The notes under the pieces were generated by a model that made no database searches, was not told the DNA's origin, and was given only the letters and a program-made list of their open reading frames with translations. Positions 1-11,401 of a stretch of 64,000 bases of DNA are shown here, piece by piece. The DNA is from Ancylobacter novellus DSM 506 (GTDB taxonomy: Bacteria > Pseudomonadota > Alphaproteobacteria > Rhizobiales > Xanthobacteraceae): assembly GCF_000092925.1 (NCBI RefSeq), contig NC_014217.1, positions 1,736,001 to 1,800,000 on the forward strand, in the 5' to 3' direction. The translations under genes were made by a program, and so were the position numbers. The first letter of the stretch is position 1. Every line of letters starts with the position of its first letter.

Positions 1-184
1 GCTGGCCCTCGGCATAGATGGTGTCGAAGGCGAGCGACGACTTTCCCGAGCCGGAAAGCCCGGTGAACACGACGAGGCTGTCGCGCGGGATCTCGAGGTC
101 GACATTCTTCAGATTGTGCTCGCGCGCGCCCCGTATCGTGATCGAACGGGCATCGCGGCGCGGCAGGTCCACGCGGTCCTTCAT
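1..184 (-). CDS. uvrA: UvrABC excinuclease subunit A, N-terminal part (runs off the left edge)
   Basis: First 61 codons of UvrA, the damage-recognition ATPase of nucleotide excision repair. The visible residues hold the typical opening ([20 protein letters not shown]) and the first Walker A loop GLSGSGKSS at residues 42-50, followed by the FDTIYAEGQ motif of the family. The rest of the gene lies to the left of the window. It is divergent from ssb. A LexA-type box lies between the two genes, but 369 bases and one small open frame separate it from this start codon. UvrA is normally SOS-induced in alphaproteobacteria. Confidence 0.96.
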   Translation of the reverse strand, partial: MKDRVDLPRRDARSITIRGAREHNLKNVDLEIPRDSLVVFTGLSGSGKSSLAFDTIYAEGQ

Positions 185-283
185 TCCGTGTCTTCTCGCC
201 GGTCTTTCGTCTGCGGGCGGCTACGCCAGTTGCTTCAATTCCGGGGCGGCACAATCCCAGGCAACGTCCGCCCGGCGAGGGGA

Positions 284-439
284 TTACATCCCGACGCCGT
301 GAAGCGCTACCGCAAGGCCGGCCGCCGCGATGATCCCGCCGGTGATGGCGAGAAACGTACGGCGAAGGAATGCCTGGCGGGCATCCTCGGCACGCAGGGC
401 GATGGCGCGGGCGCGCGGGCGGTGGCGCAGTTGGGTCAT
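284..439 (-). CDS. possible small single-span membrane protein, 51 aa
   Basis: A 51-codon frame starting at ATG (437-439) and ending in TAA. Residues 1-27 are strongly basic (many Arg); residues 28-49 form one hydrophobic Gly/Ala-rich span starting [13 protein letters not shown], so a single-pass inner-membrane protein is predicted. An AGGGAG purine stretch (452-457 on the complementary strand) precedes the start with a rather long 12-base spacing. It lies in the gap between the LexA box (553-567) and uvrA, reading in the same direction as uvrA. I do not recognise the family. The weak ribosome site and short length leave real doubt that it is expressed. Confidence 0.42.
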   Translation of the reverse strand: MTQLRHRPRARAIALRAEDARQAFLRRTFLAITGGIIAAAGLAVALHGVGM

Positions 440-552
440 GATGGGACGAAGCTCCCTGATAATCGCATGGTTAACATAGTCGCGCTCCGCCGCGGTGCAA
501 TGAGCGACTCGCTCACAACGCTGCTCTTGCGCAAGACTAGCCGCAATGCTAG

Positions 553-567
553 GAACATAACAAGAAC
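553..567. promoter_or_regulatory. LexA (SOS) box, GAAC-N7-GAAC
   Basis: GAAC ATAACAA GAAC, which is GTTC-N7-GTTC on the other strand, matches the direct-repeat operator known for alphaproteobacterial LexA without mismatch. It sits between divergent uvrA and ssb, both classic SOS genes, in a locally AT-rich stretch (about 540-590). It should control ssb on the right and the small ORF plus uvrA on the left. Confidence 0.88.
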
Positions 568-738
568 ATATTTATGGTTAATGTTGGGCAGCGCGGAAGC
601 GATCGGCGTGCCCGGCTGCACCCGCAAGATGTGGACAGGGTGCCGGCGAGGGGCGCGTCTCCCCGCTGGCTGGTCTAGGATGCGTTTCTTTGGCGAGCGC
701 GCCGCCGCGGCGGGCGTCCGGCTTTTTCGGAGGACAAG

Positions 739-1296
739 ATGGCGGGCAGCGTCAACAAGGTGATCCTGATCGGCAATCTCGGCCGCGATCCGGAGGTGCG
801 CACGTTCCAGAACGGCGGACGCGTGTGCAATCTGCGCATCGCCACCTCCGAGACCTGGCGCGACAAGGCCACCGGCGAGCGCAAGGAGCGCACCGAGTGG
901 CACAGTGTGGTGATCTTCAACGAGAACCTGCTGCGCGTGGCCGAGCAGTATCTGCGCAAGGGCACCAAGGTCTATATCGAGGGCCAGCTGGAGACCCGCA
1001 AGGCGACCGACCAGTCCGGCGGCGAGCGCTATTTCACCGAGGTCGTGCTGCGCCCGTTCCGCGGCGAGCTGACCATCCTCGACAGCCGCGGCGGTGGTTC
1101 CTCCGAGAGCGGCGAGGAATATAGCTCCGGCAGCAGCGATTTCGGCTCGGGCGGCGGTTTTGGTGGTGGCTCGGGCGGTGGTTCGGGCGGCGGCCGCTCC
1201 TTCGGCGGCGGCGACCGCAAGCCGGCCGCGGTCGGCGGTGGCGGCGGCGGCAAGTTCGGCGGGGGCGGGGACCTCGACGACGAGATCCCGTTCTGA
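739..1296 (+). CDS. ssb: single-stranded DNA-binding protein SSB
   Basis: 185 residues. The N-terminal OB fold (about 1-110) starts [19 protein letters not shown] and contains the family motif [16 protein letters not shown] long Gly/Ser-rich disordered linker (about 118-175) is followed by the conserved acidic tip DLDDEIPF (178-185), which docks repair and replication partners such as RecG, RecQ and PriA homologues. The start has an AGGA-like site just upstream. The upstream LexA box suggests SOS induction. Length and architecture are normal for the order. Confidence 0.97.
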   Translation: MAGSVNKVILIGNLGRDPEVRTFQNGGRVCNLRIATSETWRDKATGERKERTEWHSVVIFNENLLRVAEQYLRKGTKVYIEGQLETRKATDQSGGERYFTEVVLRPFRGELTILDSRGGGSSESGEEYSSGSSDFGSGGGFGGGSGGGSGGGRSFGGGDRKPAAVGGGGGGKFGGGGDLDDEIPF

Positions 1297-1386
1297 GCGC
1301 GGCCGGGCCAGGGACAACGAGCGAGAGATGGCTAGCCAGAGACTGGGGCCGGCAATCGTCCGGGCTGGTCGTAGCCGTCCCGCCGG

Positions 1387-2013
1387 TCAGGCGAGGAACG
1401 AGGCGCGCACGCCGTCGATGACGAACTGAACGGCGAGTGCCGCCAGCACCACGCCCAGCAGGCGCGACAGGATAGCGTTGCCGGTCACGCCTAGCAGCTT
1501 GTCCATGCGCCGGGCGGCGAGGAAGACCAAGAGGCAGCTGGCGACCACCAGCACGGTGATGGCGAACAGCGCCGCAAGCCGCGCCGGATCGCCCTTTGCT
1601 TCGCCGGCGAGCAGCAGCATGGCGGTGATGGCGCCTGGTCCGGCCATGAGCGGGATGGCGAGCGGGAACACCGCCAGCGTGCGCAGCAGATGCTCGCGCT
1701 GCGCCACTTCGGAAGCGTCGAACTTGCGCTCGGTGCGGCGGCCGAACACCATCTCGAAGGAGATGGTGAACAAGAGCAGCCCGCCGGCGATGCGGAAGGC
1801 GGGCAGGGTGATGCCGAGCGCGTGCAGCAGCGGCGCGCCGATCACGCCGAACACGACCAGTATGGCCAGGGCGATGGCGGAGGAGCGCCACGCCACCAGC
1901 CGACGCTCGGCCGCGGTGAGGTCGGAGGTGACGGCGAGGAAGAGCGGTGCGAGGCCGATCGGGTCGATCACCACGCCCATGGTGACCACGGCGGAGAAGA
2001 CATAGTCCAGCAC
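1387..2013 (-). CDS. MarC-family (UPF0056) integral membrane protein
   Basis: 208 residues, almost wholly hydrophobic, with about six membrane spans. The family signature is visible: an N-terminal PIGLAPLFLA, then FPLAIPLMAGPGAIT in the second half, as in MarC/YhgN proteins. The transport substrate of this family is unknown; the old link to multiple antibiotic resistance is not supported. I chose a GTG start at 2013 because a GGGGGG purine run lies 8 bases upstream. The frame stays open to 2085, but that extension is not membrane-like. It converges on ssb. Confidence 0.85.
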   Translation of the reverse strand: MLDYVFSAVVTMGVVIDPIGLAPLFLAVTSDLTAAERRLVAWRSSAIALAILVVFGVIGAPLLHALGITLPAFRIAGGLLLFTISFEMVFGRRTERKFDASEVAQREHLLRTLAVFPLAIPLMAGPGAITAMLLLAGEAKGDPARLAALFAITVLVVASCLLVFLAARRMDKLLGVTGNAILSRLLGVVLAALAVQFVIDGVRASFLA

Positions 2014-2210
2014 GCCCACTTCCCCCCTGCCGCCGCCTACCTTCGACGACCAAACGTAGCACGCGCGGCGGCCGCTCGCCGGCATCGCCGCAGGCCTCTC
2101 GCAAGGCCGGCGGGCGAGGGGGTTCCGACCGTCGCGGGAGGCCCCGTCGCCATGCTTCCGCCATGTTCCGCCGACGCTGTGGAAATCCCCTTATAACGCA
2201 TTGAATTCAA

Positions 2211-2238
2211 AGGCGTTTTAAGGTCGTCAAAAACGCCT
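2211..2238. promoter_or_regulatory. inverted repeat in the gyrA leader
   Basis: AGGCGTTTT (2211-2219) and AAAACGCCT (2230-2238) form a perfect 9-bp inverted repeat with a 10-base loop, about 72 bases before the gyrA start and just after an AT-rich TTATAAC stretch (2191-2197). No U-tract follows, so it is not a plain terminator. It could be an operator or a structured leader; the sequence does not tell which. Confidence 0.4.
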
Positions 2239-2309
2239 CTCGGCTGGCGCCCGCCGCCGGAATCGGCTACACAGGGACACCTGTTCCGCAACCACGGAAA
2301 GACGCTTCC

Positions 2310-5066
<2,757 letters not shown>

Positions 5067-5154
5067 GCCGCCGCCGTTCCGTAAGGTCCATCATCGAGGG
5101 AGCGGCGCCGCATGGCGCCGTTTCCGTCTCTGAGACCCGCCAGGGAGGAAAGCC

Positions 5155-5736
5155 ATGCGCCGCATCTGCGTGTTTCTCGGCTCCAATGCCGGCAACCGGC
5201 CCGAATACAGGGAAGCCGCGGTCGCCTTCGGCACCCGGCTGGCGCGCGAGGGGATCGGCCTCGTCTATGGCGGCGCCTCGGTCGGCCTGATGGGCGCGCT
5301 GGCCGATGCCGCGCTCGCCGCCGGCGGCGAGGTCATCGGCGTCATCCCGCGCGGCATCCTCGAGCGCGAGGTGGCGCATAAGGGGCTGGGAGACCTGCGC
5401 ATCGTCGGCTCCATGCATGAGCGCAAGGCGCTGATGGCCGAGCTCGCCGACGGCTTCGTCGCGCTGCCGGGCGGCATCGGCACGCTGGAGGAACTGTTCG
5501 AGGTGTGGACCTGGGCGCAGCTCGGCAGCCACGAGAAGCCCTGCGCCCTCTTCGACATCGACGGCTATTACGAGCGCCTCCTCGCCTTCGTCGACCATGT
5601 GGTGGAGGAGGGCTTCATGCGACCGGCGCATCGCGACATGCTGCTCGTCGCCGACGACCCGGAAAAACTGCTGGCGCTGCTGCGCGGCTACCGGCCGCCT
5701 TCCGTCACCAAATGGATCGGCCGCGGCGAGCGGTGA
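5155..5736 (+). CDS. LOG-family (TIGR00730) nucleotide 5'-monophosphate phosphoribohydrolase
   Basis: 193 residues with the Rossmann-like LOG fold often mis-named lysine decarboxylase. The opening ICVFLGSNAGN, the SMHERKALM stretch (86-94) and the signature PGGIGTLEE (105-113) are the family's nucleotide-binding and catalytic elements. Members cleave the base from nucleoside monophosphates (cytokinin-type LOG activity, or AMP/CMP nucleosidase-like). Substrate cannot be told from sequence. GGGAGGAAAGCC precedes the ATG. It lies between gyrA and coaD, all on the plus strand with short gaps. Confidence 0.88.
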   Translation: MRRICVFLGSNAGNRPEYREAAVAFGTRLAREGIGLVYGGASVGLMGALADAALAAGGEVIGVIPRGILEREVAHKGLGDLRIVGSMHERKALMAELADGFVALPGGIGTLEELFEVWTWAQLGSHEKPCALFDIDGYYERLLAFVDHVVEEGFMRPAHRDMLLVADDPEKLLALLRGYRPPSVTKWIGRGER

Positions 5737-5807
5737 GCCTGCCGCCCGTCTCGCTTGCGTCGCAGGCGGGAGACAGCTAACGCTTGCCCCGCACCGAGAG
5801 GCCCTGC

Positions 5808-6317
5808 ATGAGCGCCAAGCGCATCGCCTTCTATCCCGGCTCGTTCGATCCGCCGACCAACGGCCATGCCGAGGTCGCCCGCGCGGCGGCGCGGCTGGTG
5901 GACAAGCTGATCGTCGGCGTCGGCATCCATCCCGGCAAGTCGCCGCTGTTCACCGCGAGCGAGCGGCTGGAGATGCTGCATGAGGTGTTCGAGCCGATCG
6001 TCGCCGCCGAGGGCGCGAGCCTCGACTGCATCACCTTCGACAATCTCGTGGTGGACGCCGCCGAGGCGGAAGGCGCGCAGCTGCTGATCCGCGGCCTGCG
6101 CGACGGCACCGATCTCGACTACGAGATGCAGATGGCCGGCATGAACGCGGTGCTGAAGCCGCGCGTGCAGACGGTTTTCCTGCCGGCCTCCCCCATCGCC
6201 CGCCCCATCACCGCCACTCTGGTCAGGCAAATCGCCGCCATGGGCGGTGACGTGTCCGCCTTCGTGCCGCCGGCCGTGCTGGTCCGGCTCAAGGCCCGGT
6301 TCGGCCGCACCGGCTAG
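5808..6317 (+). CDS. coaD: phosphopantetheine adenylyltransferase
   Basis: 169 residues. Converts 4'-phosphopantetheine and ATP to dephospho-CoA, the fourth step of coenzyme A synthesis from pantothenate. The nucleotidyltransferase motif TNGH is at residues 17-20 within [10 protein letters not shown]; the [14 protein letters not shown] stretch and a C-terminal [15 protein letters not shown] replace the usual ISSTxVR region. The ATG at 5808 is preceded by GAGAGG; an in-frame TTG 24 bases earlier is less likely because it adds non-conserved residues before the beta-strand. Normal length. Confidence 0.95.
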   Translation: MSAKRIAFYPGSFDPPTNGHAEVARAAARLVDKLIVGVGIHPGKSPLFTASERLEMLHEVFEPIVAAEGASLDCITFDNLVVDAAEAEGAQLLIRGLRDGTDLDYEMQMAGMNAVLKPRVQTVFLPASPIARPITATLVRQIAAMGGDVSAFVPPAVLVRLKARFGRTG

Positions 6318-6358
6318 AATTCGCGCCCGTTCCGCCTCGCTCAACGGAGTTCCCATCC

Positions 6359-6913
6359 ATGATCCGCAGCCTAACCGCCGCCTTCGCCATCGTCTGCGCG
6401 CTCGTGCTGCCCGCCGCGGCGCAGAGCGTGAAGCTGCCGCCGAATGTCGACCGGCAGAACACCATCATCATGCAGACCACCAAGGGTCCGGTGGTGTTCG
6501 TGCTGCGCGCCGACCTCGCGCCCCAGCACGCCGAGCGCATCAAGACCCTGGCGCGCGAAGGCTATTACGACAACGTGCCGTTCCACCGCGTGATCGAAGG
6601 CTTCATGGCGCAGACCGGCGACGGCCAGTACGGCAACGGCACCGGCGGCTCGCGCTACCCCAACCTGCCGGCCGAGTTCTCCAACGTGCCCTTTACGCGC
6701 GGCACGGTGGGCATGGCCCGCGCCTCCAGCCCGAACAGCGCCAATTCGCAGTTCTTCATCACCTTCGGCGACGCCTCGTTCCTGAACGGCCAGTACACGG
6801 TGATCGGCCAGGTCGTCTCCGGCATGGAGAACGTCGACAAGATCAAGCGCGGCGAGCCGGTGGCGAACCCGGACAAGATCGTTTCGATGAAGGTCGCCGC
6901 CGACGTGAAGTGA
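6359..6913 (+). CDS. peptidyl-prolyl cis-trans isomerase, cyclophilin type, exported
   Basis: 184 residues. A Sec signal peptide is visible (Arg near the start, hydrophobic core 5-18, cleavage after PAAA near residue 21), so the enzyme should act in the periplasm. The cyclophilin core carries VPFHRVIEGFMAQTGD, NSANSQFFITFGDASFLNGQ and a C-terminal GMENVDKIKRGEPV. The catalytic Arg (FHR) and the QFF motif are kept. It is followed 39 bases later by a paralogue that lacks the signal peptide, apparently the product of a tandem duplication. Confidence 0.93.
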   Translation: MIRSLTAAFAIVCALVLPAAAQSVKLPPNVDRQNTIIMQTTKGPVVFVLRADLAPQHAERIKTLAREGYYDNVPFHRVIEGFMAQTGDGQYGNGTGGSRYPNLPAEFSNVPFTRGTVGMARASSPNSANSQFFITFGDASFLNGQYTVIGQVVSGMENVDKIKRGEPVANPDKIVSMKVAADVK

Positions 6914-6952
6914 TGGCGCGGCGCGCTAGAAGCATTTTTCAAGGAGAGTGAA

Positions 6953-7411
6953 ATGACCGACACCGCCGAGACCACGCTGCTGCTCGAGACCACGCAGGGG
7001 CCGGTCAAGATCCGCCTGCGCCCCGACCTCGCGCCGGGCCATGTCGCCCGCATCAGCGAGCTCGCCAAGGAAGGCTTCTATGACGGCGTGCCGTTCCACC
7101 GCGTCATCGAGGGCTTCATGGCCCAGACCGGCGATCCGACCGGCACCGGCCGCGGCGGCTCCGGCCAGAAGCTGAAGGCCGAGTTCAACAAGGGCCGGCA
7201 TGTGCGCGGCACGGTCTCCATGGCCCGTGCCCAGCACCCGGATTCGGGCGACAGCCAGTTCTTCATCTGCTTTGCCGACGCCTCCTTCCTCGACGGCCAG
7301 TACACCGTCTGGGGCGAGGTCATCGAGGGCATGGAGAACGTCGACAAGATCAAGCGCGGCGAGCCGGTGATGAACCCGGACAAGATCGTCAAGGCGTCCG
7401 TCTCCGCCTGA
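6953..7411 (+). CDS. ppiB: peptidyl-prolyl cis-trans isomerase B, cytoplasmic cyclophilin
   Basis: 152 residues with no signal peptide; starts directly with the cyclophilin beta-barrel (LLLETTQGPVKIRLRPD). It shares FHRVIEGFMAQTGD, SQFFICFADASFLDGQ and GMENVDKIKRGEPV with the exported cyclophilin just upstream. AAGGAGAG lies 4-5 bases before the ATG. Likely accelerates proline isomerisation during cytoplasmic folding. The pair is probably one transcription unit. Confidence 0.94.
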   Translation: MTDTAETTLLLETTQGPVKIRLRPDLAPGHVARISELAKEGFYDGVPFHRVIEGFMAQTGDPTGTGRGGSGQKLKAEFNKGRHVRGTVSMARAQHPDSGDSQFFICFADASFLDGQYTVWGEVIEGMENVDKIKRGEPVMNPDKIVKASVSA

Positions 7412-7436
7412 TCGCGCCCATATAAGACAAGGCGTC

Positions 7437-7465
7437 ATCCCGGCCGCGCCCGCGCGAGCCGGGAT
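7437..7465. repeat. small palindrome between ppiB and queA
   Basis: ATCCCGGC (7437-7444) and GCCGGGAT (7458-7465) pair across a GC-rich 13-base loop. It ends about 30 bases before the queA start and has no U-tract. It resembles short dispersed palindromes of this order, but only this one copy is seen in the window. Confidence 0.4.
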
Positions 7466-7495
7466 CGCTGTTTCTAGGACGACGTTTCGAAGCCC

Positions 7496-8590
7496 ATGCG
7501 TGTCGACCTGTTCGATTTCGATCTGCCGCCCGAGCGGATCGCGCTGCGTCCCGTCTCGCCGCGCGATGCCGCGCGCATGCTCGTCGTGCGGCCCGGTGCG
7601 ACGCCGGAGCTGGCGGACGCGCATGTCCATGACCTGGCGAACCTTCTCCAGCCCGGTGACGCGCTGGTGGTGAACGACACCCGCGTCGTGCCGGCGCGGC
7701 TCGACGGCATCCGCCGCCGCGAGACTTCGCAGGGCGAAGGCGTGCGGGTCGAGGCCATGCTGCACAAGCGCGTCGCGCCCGACCGCTGGCTGGCGCTGGC
7801 GCGCCCCGCCAAGCGCCTCGCGCCGGGCGACCGCATCGCCTTCGGTGGCGAGGGCAATGCCTGCCTGCTCGGCACGCTCGACGCCACGGTGGAGGGCAAG
7901 GGCGAGGCCGGCGAGATCGAGCTGCGCTTCGATCTCGCCGGCGCCGCGCTGGACGAGGCCATCGCCGCCGTCGGCCATATCCCGCTGCCGCCCTACATCG
8001 CCGCCAAGCGGCCGGACGATGCGCAGGACCGCGCCGACTACCAGACCATGTTCGCCGCCCATGAGGGCTCGGTCGCCGCGCCAACCGCCGGGCTGCACTT
8101 CACGCCGGAGCTGATCGCCCGGCTGGAAGAGCGCGGCGTCGAGACCCATCGCGTCACCCTGCATGTCGGCGCCGGCACCTTCCTGCCGGTGAAGGCGGAC
8201 GACACCACCGGCCACCGCATGCACGCCGAATGGGGCGAGGTCTCCGCCGAGACCGCGGTTGCACTCAACGCAGTGAAGGCGCGCGGGGGGCGGGTGATCA
8301 CCATCGGCACCACGGCGACGCGCCTCATCGAGAGCGCCGCCTCGGAAGGCGGCCGGCTCGACGCCTGGCGCGGCGAGACCGACATCTTCATCACGCCCGG
8401 CTACCGCTTCCGCTTCATCGACGGCATGCTCACCAACTTCCATCTGCCGCGCTCGACGCTGGTGATGCTGGTGGCGGCCTTCATCGGCCACGAGGTGCAG
8501 AAGCGCGCCTATGCCCATGCGATCGCGAGCGGCTACCGCTTCTATTCCTATGGCGACGCCTGCCTTTTGCTGCCAAAAGCCAGCGCATGA
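7496..8590 (+). CDS. queA: S-adenosylmethionine:tRNA ribosyltransferase-isomerase
   Basis: 364 residues. Transfers and isomerises the ribose of SAM onto preQ1 at tRNA position 34, giving epoxyqueuosine. Typical blocks are seen: the opening [16 protein letters not shown], the [16 protein letters not shown] block, a central [13 protein letters not shown], and the C-terminal [21 protein letters not shown]. It overlaps tgt by four bases (ATGA), so the two queuosine genes are translationally coupled, as is common in this order. A complete, normal-length gene. Confidence 0.97.
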   Translation: MRVDLFDFDLPPERIALRPVSPRDAARMLVVRPGATPELADAHVHDLANLLQPGDALVVNDTRVVPARLDGIRRRETSQGEGVRVEAMLHKRVAPDRWLALARPAKRLAPGDRIAFGGEGNACLLGTLDATVEGKGEAGEIELRFDLAGAALDEAIAAVGHIPLPPYIAAKRPDDAQDRADYQTMFAAHEGSVAAPTAGLHFTPELIARLEERGVETHRVTLHVGAGTFLPVKADDTTGHRMHAEWGEVSAETAVALNAVKARGGRVITIGTTATRLIESAASEGGRLDAWRGETDIFITPGYRFRFIDGMLTNFHLPRSTLVMLVAAFIGHEVQKRAYAHAIASGYRFYSYGDACLLLPKASA

Positions 8591-9735
8591 TGCACCAGCC
8601 GCTCGCCGACGAATTCCGCTACCGCCTGCACGCTACCGACGGCGCCGCCCGCCTCGGCGAGGTCGTCACCCCGCGCGGCGTCATCCGCACGCCGGCCTTC
8701 ATGCCGGTCGGCACCGCCGCGACGGTGAAGGGCATGTACCCGGAACAGGTGCGCGCGCTCGGCGCCGACATCCTGCTTGGCAACACCTATCATTTGATGC
8801 TGCGCCCCGGCGCGGAGCGCGTCGCCGCGCTCGGCGGGCTGCACGAGTTCATGCGCTGGCCGCACCCGATCCTCACCGATTCCGGCGGCTTCCAGGTCAT
8901 GTCGCTGGCGGCGCTGCGCAAGATGACCGAGAAGGGCGTCACCTTCCGCTCGCATATCGACGGCACCTATTACGAGCTCACCCCCGAGCGCTCGGTGGAG
9001 ATACAGGGCCTGCTCGGCTCCGACATCCAGATGCAGCTCGACGAATGCGTGCGCCTACCGGCGAGCGGCGAGGAGATCGCCCGCGCGCTGCGCCTGTCGC
9101 TGCGCTGGGCCGAGCGCTCCAAGAAGGCGTTTGAATTACAGCCGAAGGGCAGGGCGCTGTTCGGCATCGTGCAGGGCGGCGACGCCCCGGAGCTGCGCGA
9201 GGAATCCGCCCGCGGGCTCGTCGACATCGGCTTTCCCGGCTACTCCATCGGCGGCCTCGCGGTCGGCGAGCCGCAGGAGGTGATGCTGCGGATGCTGGAG
9301 GTGGTGAACCCGATCCTGCCGACGGACCGGCCGCGCTACCTGATGGGCGTCGGCACGCCCGACGACATTATCGAAAGCGTGGCGCGCGGCGTCGACATGT
9401 TCGACTGCGTGATGCCGACCCGCTCCGGCCGGCACGCGCTGGCCTTCACCCGCTTCGGCCGCATCAATCTGAAGAATGCCCGCCACGCCGACGACCCGCG
9501 CCCGCTGGACGAGGAGAGCGACTGCCCGGCGGCGCGCGACTACAGCCGCGCCTATCTCCACCACCTCGTCCGCTGCGACGAGATGCTCGGCTCGATGCTG
9601 CTGACCTGGGTGAACCTCGCCTATTACCAGCACCTGATGGCCGGCATCCGCGCCGCCATCGCCGAGGGCCGGTTCAAGGCGTTCAAGGCCGAGGTGAAGG
9701 AAGGCTGGGCGCGCGGGGACATTCCGGCTCGGTGA
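8587..9735 (+). CDS. tgt: tRNA-guanine transglycosylase, with depleted zinc site
   Basis: 382 residues. Exchanges guanine-34 for the queuine precursor in Asp, Asn, His and Tyr tRNAs. The two catalytic aspartates are kept: D98 in ILTDSGGFQ and D273 in [15 protein letters not shown]. The usual structural zinc site (CxCxxC plus a His about 26 residues later) is not intact: the aligned positions read S311, C313, A316 and V342 (SDCPAA; TWVN where E. coli has TIHN). The fold around it, YSRAYLHHL, is well conserved, so the gene is unlikely to be dead. Start ATG overlaps the queA stop; a second ATG follows at once. Confidence 0.95.
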   Translation: MMHQPLADEFRYRLHATDGAARLGEVVTPRGVIRTPAFMPVGTAATVKGMYPEQVRALGADILLGNTYHLMLRPGAERVAALGGLHEFMRWPHPILTDSGGFQVMSLAALRKMTEKGVTFRSHIDGTYYELTPERSVEIQGLLGSDIQMQLDECVRLPASGEEIARALRLSLRWAERSKKAFELQPKGRALFGIVQGGDAPELREESARGLVDIGFPGYSIGGLAVGEPQEVMLRMLEVVNPILPTDRPRYLMGVGTPDDIIESVARGVDMFDCVMPTRSGRHALAFTRFGRINLKNARHADDPRPLDEESDCPAARDYSRAYLHHLVRCDEMLGSMLLTWVNLAYYQHLMAGIRAAIAEGRFKAFKAEVKEGWARGDIPAR

Positions 9736-9756
9736 CTACCCTCACGAAGAGCAGAC

Positions 9757-9861
9757 CGTCATCCTGAGGTGCGAGCGAAGCGAGCCTCGAAGGATGCTCG
9801 CCTCGCGCGCCCGGATAACATCCTTCGAGGCCCGGCTTGCGCCGGGCACCTCAGGATGACG
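9757..9861. repeat. dispersed palindromic repeat, family A, copy 1
   Basis: Long imperfect inverted repeat: outer arms GTCATCCTGAGGTGC and GCACCTCAGGATGAC, inner arms CCTCGAAGGATG and CATCCTTCGAGG. It fills the gap between convergent tgt and wrbA and can fold into a long hairpin, so it may end transcription from both sides. Relatives occur at 39694-39800 and 41338-41444. Confidence 0.85.
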
Positions 9862-9882
9862 TTGCACAGGAACGGGATGCAC

Positions 9883-10482
9883 TCACCCGTGCAGCTTGGC
9901 GGCGATGCCGGCCACGTGGCGGCCCTGGTAACGGGCGCCCTCAAGCTCCACCGCCGAGGGGAAGCGGGCACCGTCGCCGCCGGTGATCGTCGAGGCGCCA
10001 TAGGGCGAGCCCCCCTTGATCTCGTCGAGGCCGGTCTGGCCCTGGAAGGCATAGGGCAGGCCGACCACCACCATGCCGTGATGCAGCAGGGTCGGGATGA
10101 AGCTGAGGATAGTCGATTCCTGCCCGCCATGCTGGGTGGCCGACGAGGTGAACACCGAGCCGACCTTGCCGACCAGCGCGCCGGTGAACCAGAGGCCGCC
10201 GGTCTGGTCCATGAAGCTGCGGAGCTGCGAGGTCACGTTGCCGAAGCGGGTGCCCGAGCCGAAGATGATTGCGTCATAGTCCTTCAACTCGTCGACGGTC
10301 GCCACCGGCGCCTTCTGGTCGAGCTTGAAGCCGGCCTTCTGCGCCACTTCGAGCGGCGCGGTCTCCGGCACGCGCTTGATCGTCACCTCGGCCCCTGCCT
10401 CGCGGGCGCCCTCGGCGACGGCCTCGGCCATGGCCTCGATGTGGCCGTAGGACGAGTAGTAGAGAACAAGAACTTTGGCCAT
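9883..10482 (-). CDS. wrbA: NAD(P)H:quinone oxidoreductase, WrbA type (type IV)
   Basis: 199 residues. FMN-dependent two-electron quinone reductase with a flavodoxin-like fold. The FMN loop [10 protein letters not shown] opens the protein; the [21 protein letters not shown] and [12 protein letters not shown] blocks are diagnostic of WrbA. The ATG at 10482 is preceded by AGGAG nine bases upstream; the frame stays open further upstream, but those residues do not look like this family. It stands alone between a palindromic repeat and the tRNA-Lys gene. Likely role: protection against quinone redox cycling. Confidence 0.96.
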   Translation of the reverse strand: MAKVLVLYYSSYGHIEAMAEAVAEGAREAGAEVTIKRVPETAPLEVAQKAGFKLDQKAPVATVDELKDYDAIIFGSGTRFGNVTSQLRSFMDQTGGLWFTGALVGKVGSVFTSSATQHGGQESTILSFIPTLLHHGMVVVGLPYAFQGQTGLDEIKGGSPYGASTITGGDGARFPSAVELEGARYQGRHVAGIAAKLHG

Positions 10483-10717
10483 GTCACCAACTCCTGGATC
10501 GGTTCGCCGGGCCGGTCCTCGGCCCCGCCAAATGGGATGGCGCAAAGTTAGGGTCGTCGCCGCTGCATCGGAAGCGGTATGATCGACAGGGCGGTCTTGC
10601 GGGAATGCAATCAGAAAACACTCACCGCTGCCAAGTTGCCATCTTCGCAAGGTCGTGGGCGATCGGGACGGGCGGCTTGCCTTCGGCGGGCGAAACCCTT
10701 AAGCCCCCTCACCGTGG

Positions 10718-10793
10718 GAGCCCGTAGCTCAGCCGGTAGAGCACGTGACTTTTAATCATGGGGTCCTGGGTTCGAGTCCCAGCGGGCTCACCA
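10718..10793 (+). tRNA. tRNA-Lys, anticodon TTT
   Basis: 76 bases including an encoded CCA end. Acceptor GAGCCCG pairs with CGGGCTC; the D arm is TAGCTCAG...; the anticodon loop CTTTTAA (749-755 of this 10-kb block) gives anticodon TTT at 10751-10753; the T arm is CTGGGTTCGAGTCCCAG. All stems close. Confidence 0.97.
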
Positions 10794-10861
10794 CTTCCCG
10801 AACAGCAGTGATCTTCGGCTTGCCCCGTGGTTGCGGGAGGCGCCGCAGATGCCGCGCAGGT

Positions 10862-11077
10862 CTAGCCGCGCCGGGCGCGGTATTCGCGCAAGGCGTTCGA
10901 CAAGATGCCCTCGGCGAGGCGCACATGTCCCTTACGCAAGGTCTCCAAGGCGCTCTCCGCCGCCGCATGAAGATAATCGTCTTCCGTCCCTCTCGACGGG
11001 GAAAAACGATTCTGACCTTCAAACCTGGCCATCAGACCCAGCACGATGGCGATGAAGGCGCCTTTCAGCTCCAACAC
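10862..11077 (-). CDS. hypothetical small protein, 71 aa
   Basis: Open frame from GTG at 11077, with GGAG seven bases upstream. The N-terminus has a short hydrophobic stretch (GAFIAIVLGLMA); the rest is a charged, Ala/Glu/Arg-rich segment likely to be helical (AAAESALETLRKGHVRLAEG). I do not recognise a family. It lies downstream of the tRNA-Lys gene and reads toward it. Codon use is in keeping with the genome, and the ribosome site supports it, but the shortness keeps confidence moderate. Confidence 0.5.
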   Translation of the reverse strand: MLELKGAFIAIVLGLMARFEGQNRFSPSRGTEDDYLHAAAESALETLRKGHVRLAEGILSNALREYRARRG

Positions 11078-11401
11078 GACTCATCTCCGCGATAATTCTA
11101 TTTTAATTATATTCACGTCCGCGCCTGAACGTGTCGAGTCTCAATTTGCCGCGGCCGGCTAACGAAGGCGCGGGAACGGCGAGCCGGTACGCCGGTATCG
11201 GAACCGGATTGCGCCCGGCGACGCAGCCTCGATGTTCGAAGTCCCATACCGTACGATTTCTTGATTAAATTCGTGCTATATACTTCCCACTCGCTTGTGA
11301 TGTCTTCCGTATTATAATGCCGACCAATAATGGCGAGGTTGACCCTTGCGGCATCTCCACTAGAATCAAGGCTGCGGGAGGTCGAACCGGGAGATCTCGC
11401 A
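11078..11401. other. AT-rich intergenic stretch
   Basis: No convincing gene. It holds AT-rich runs unlike the rest of the window (about 11095-11115 and 11255-11330) and a perfect TATAAT at 11313-11318 without a clear -35 partner. An open frame crosses it on the minus strand (11113-11427), but it is Arg/Ser-rich and has no ribosome site. It may serve as the promoter region of the 27-codon ORF to its right. Confidence 0.4.
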
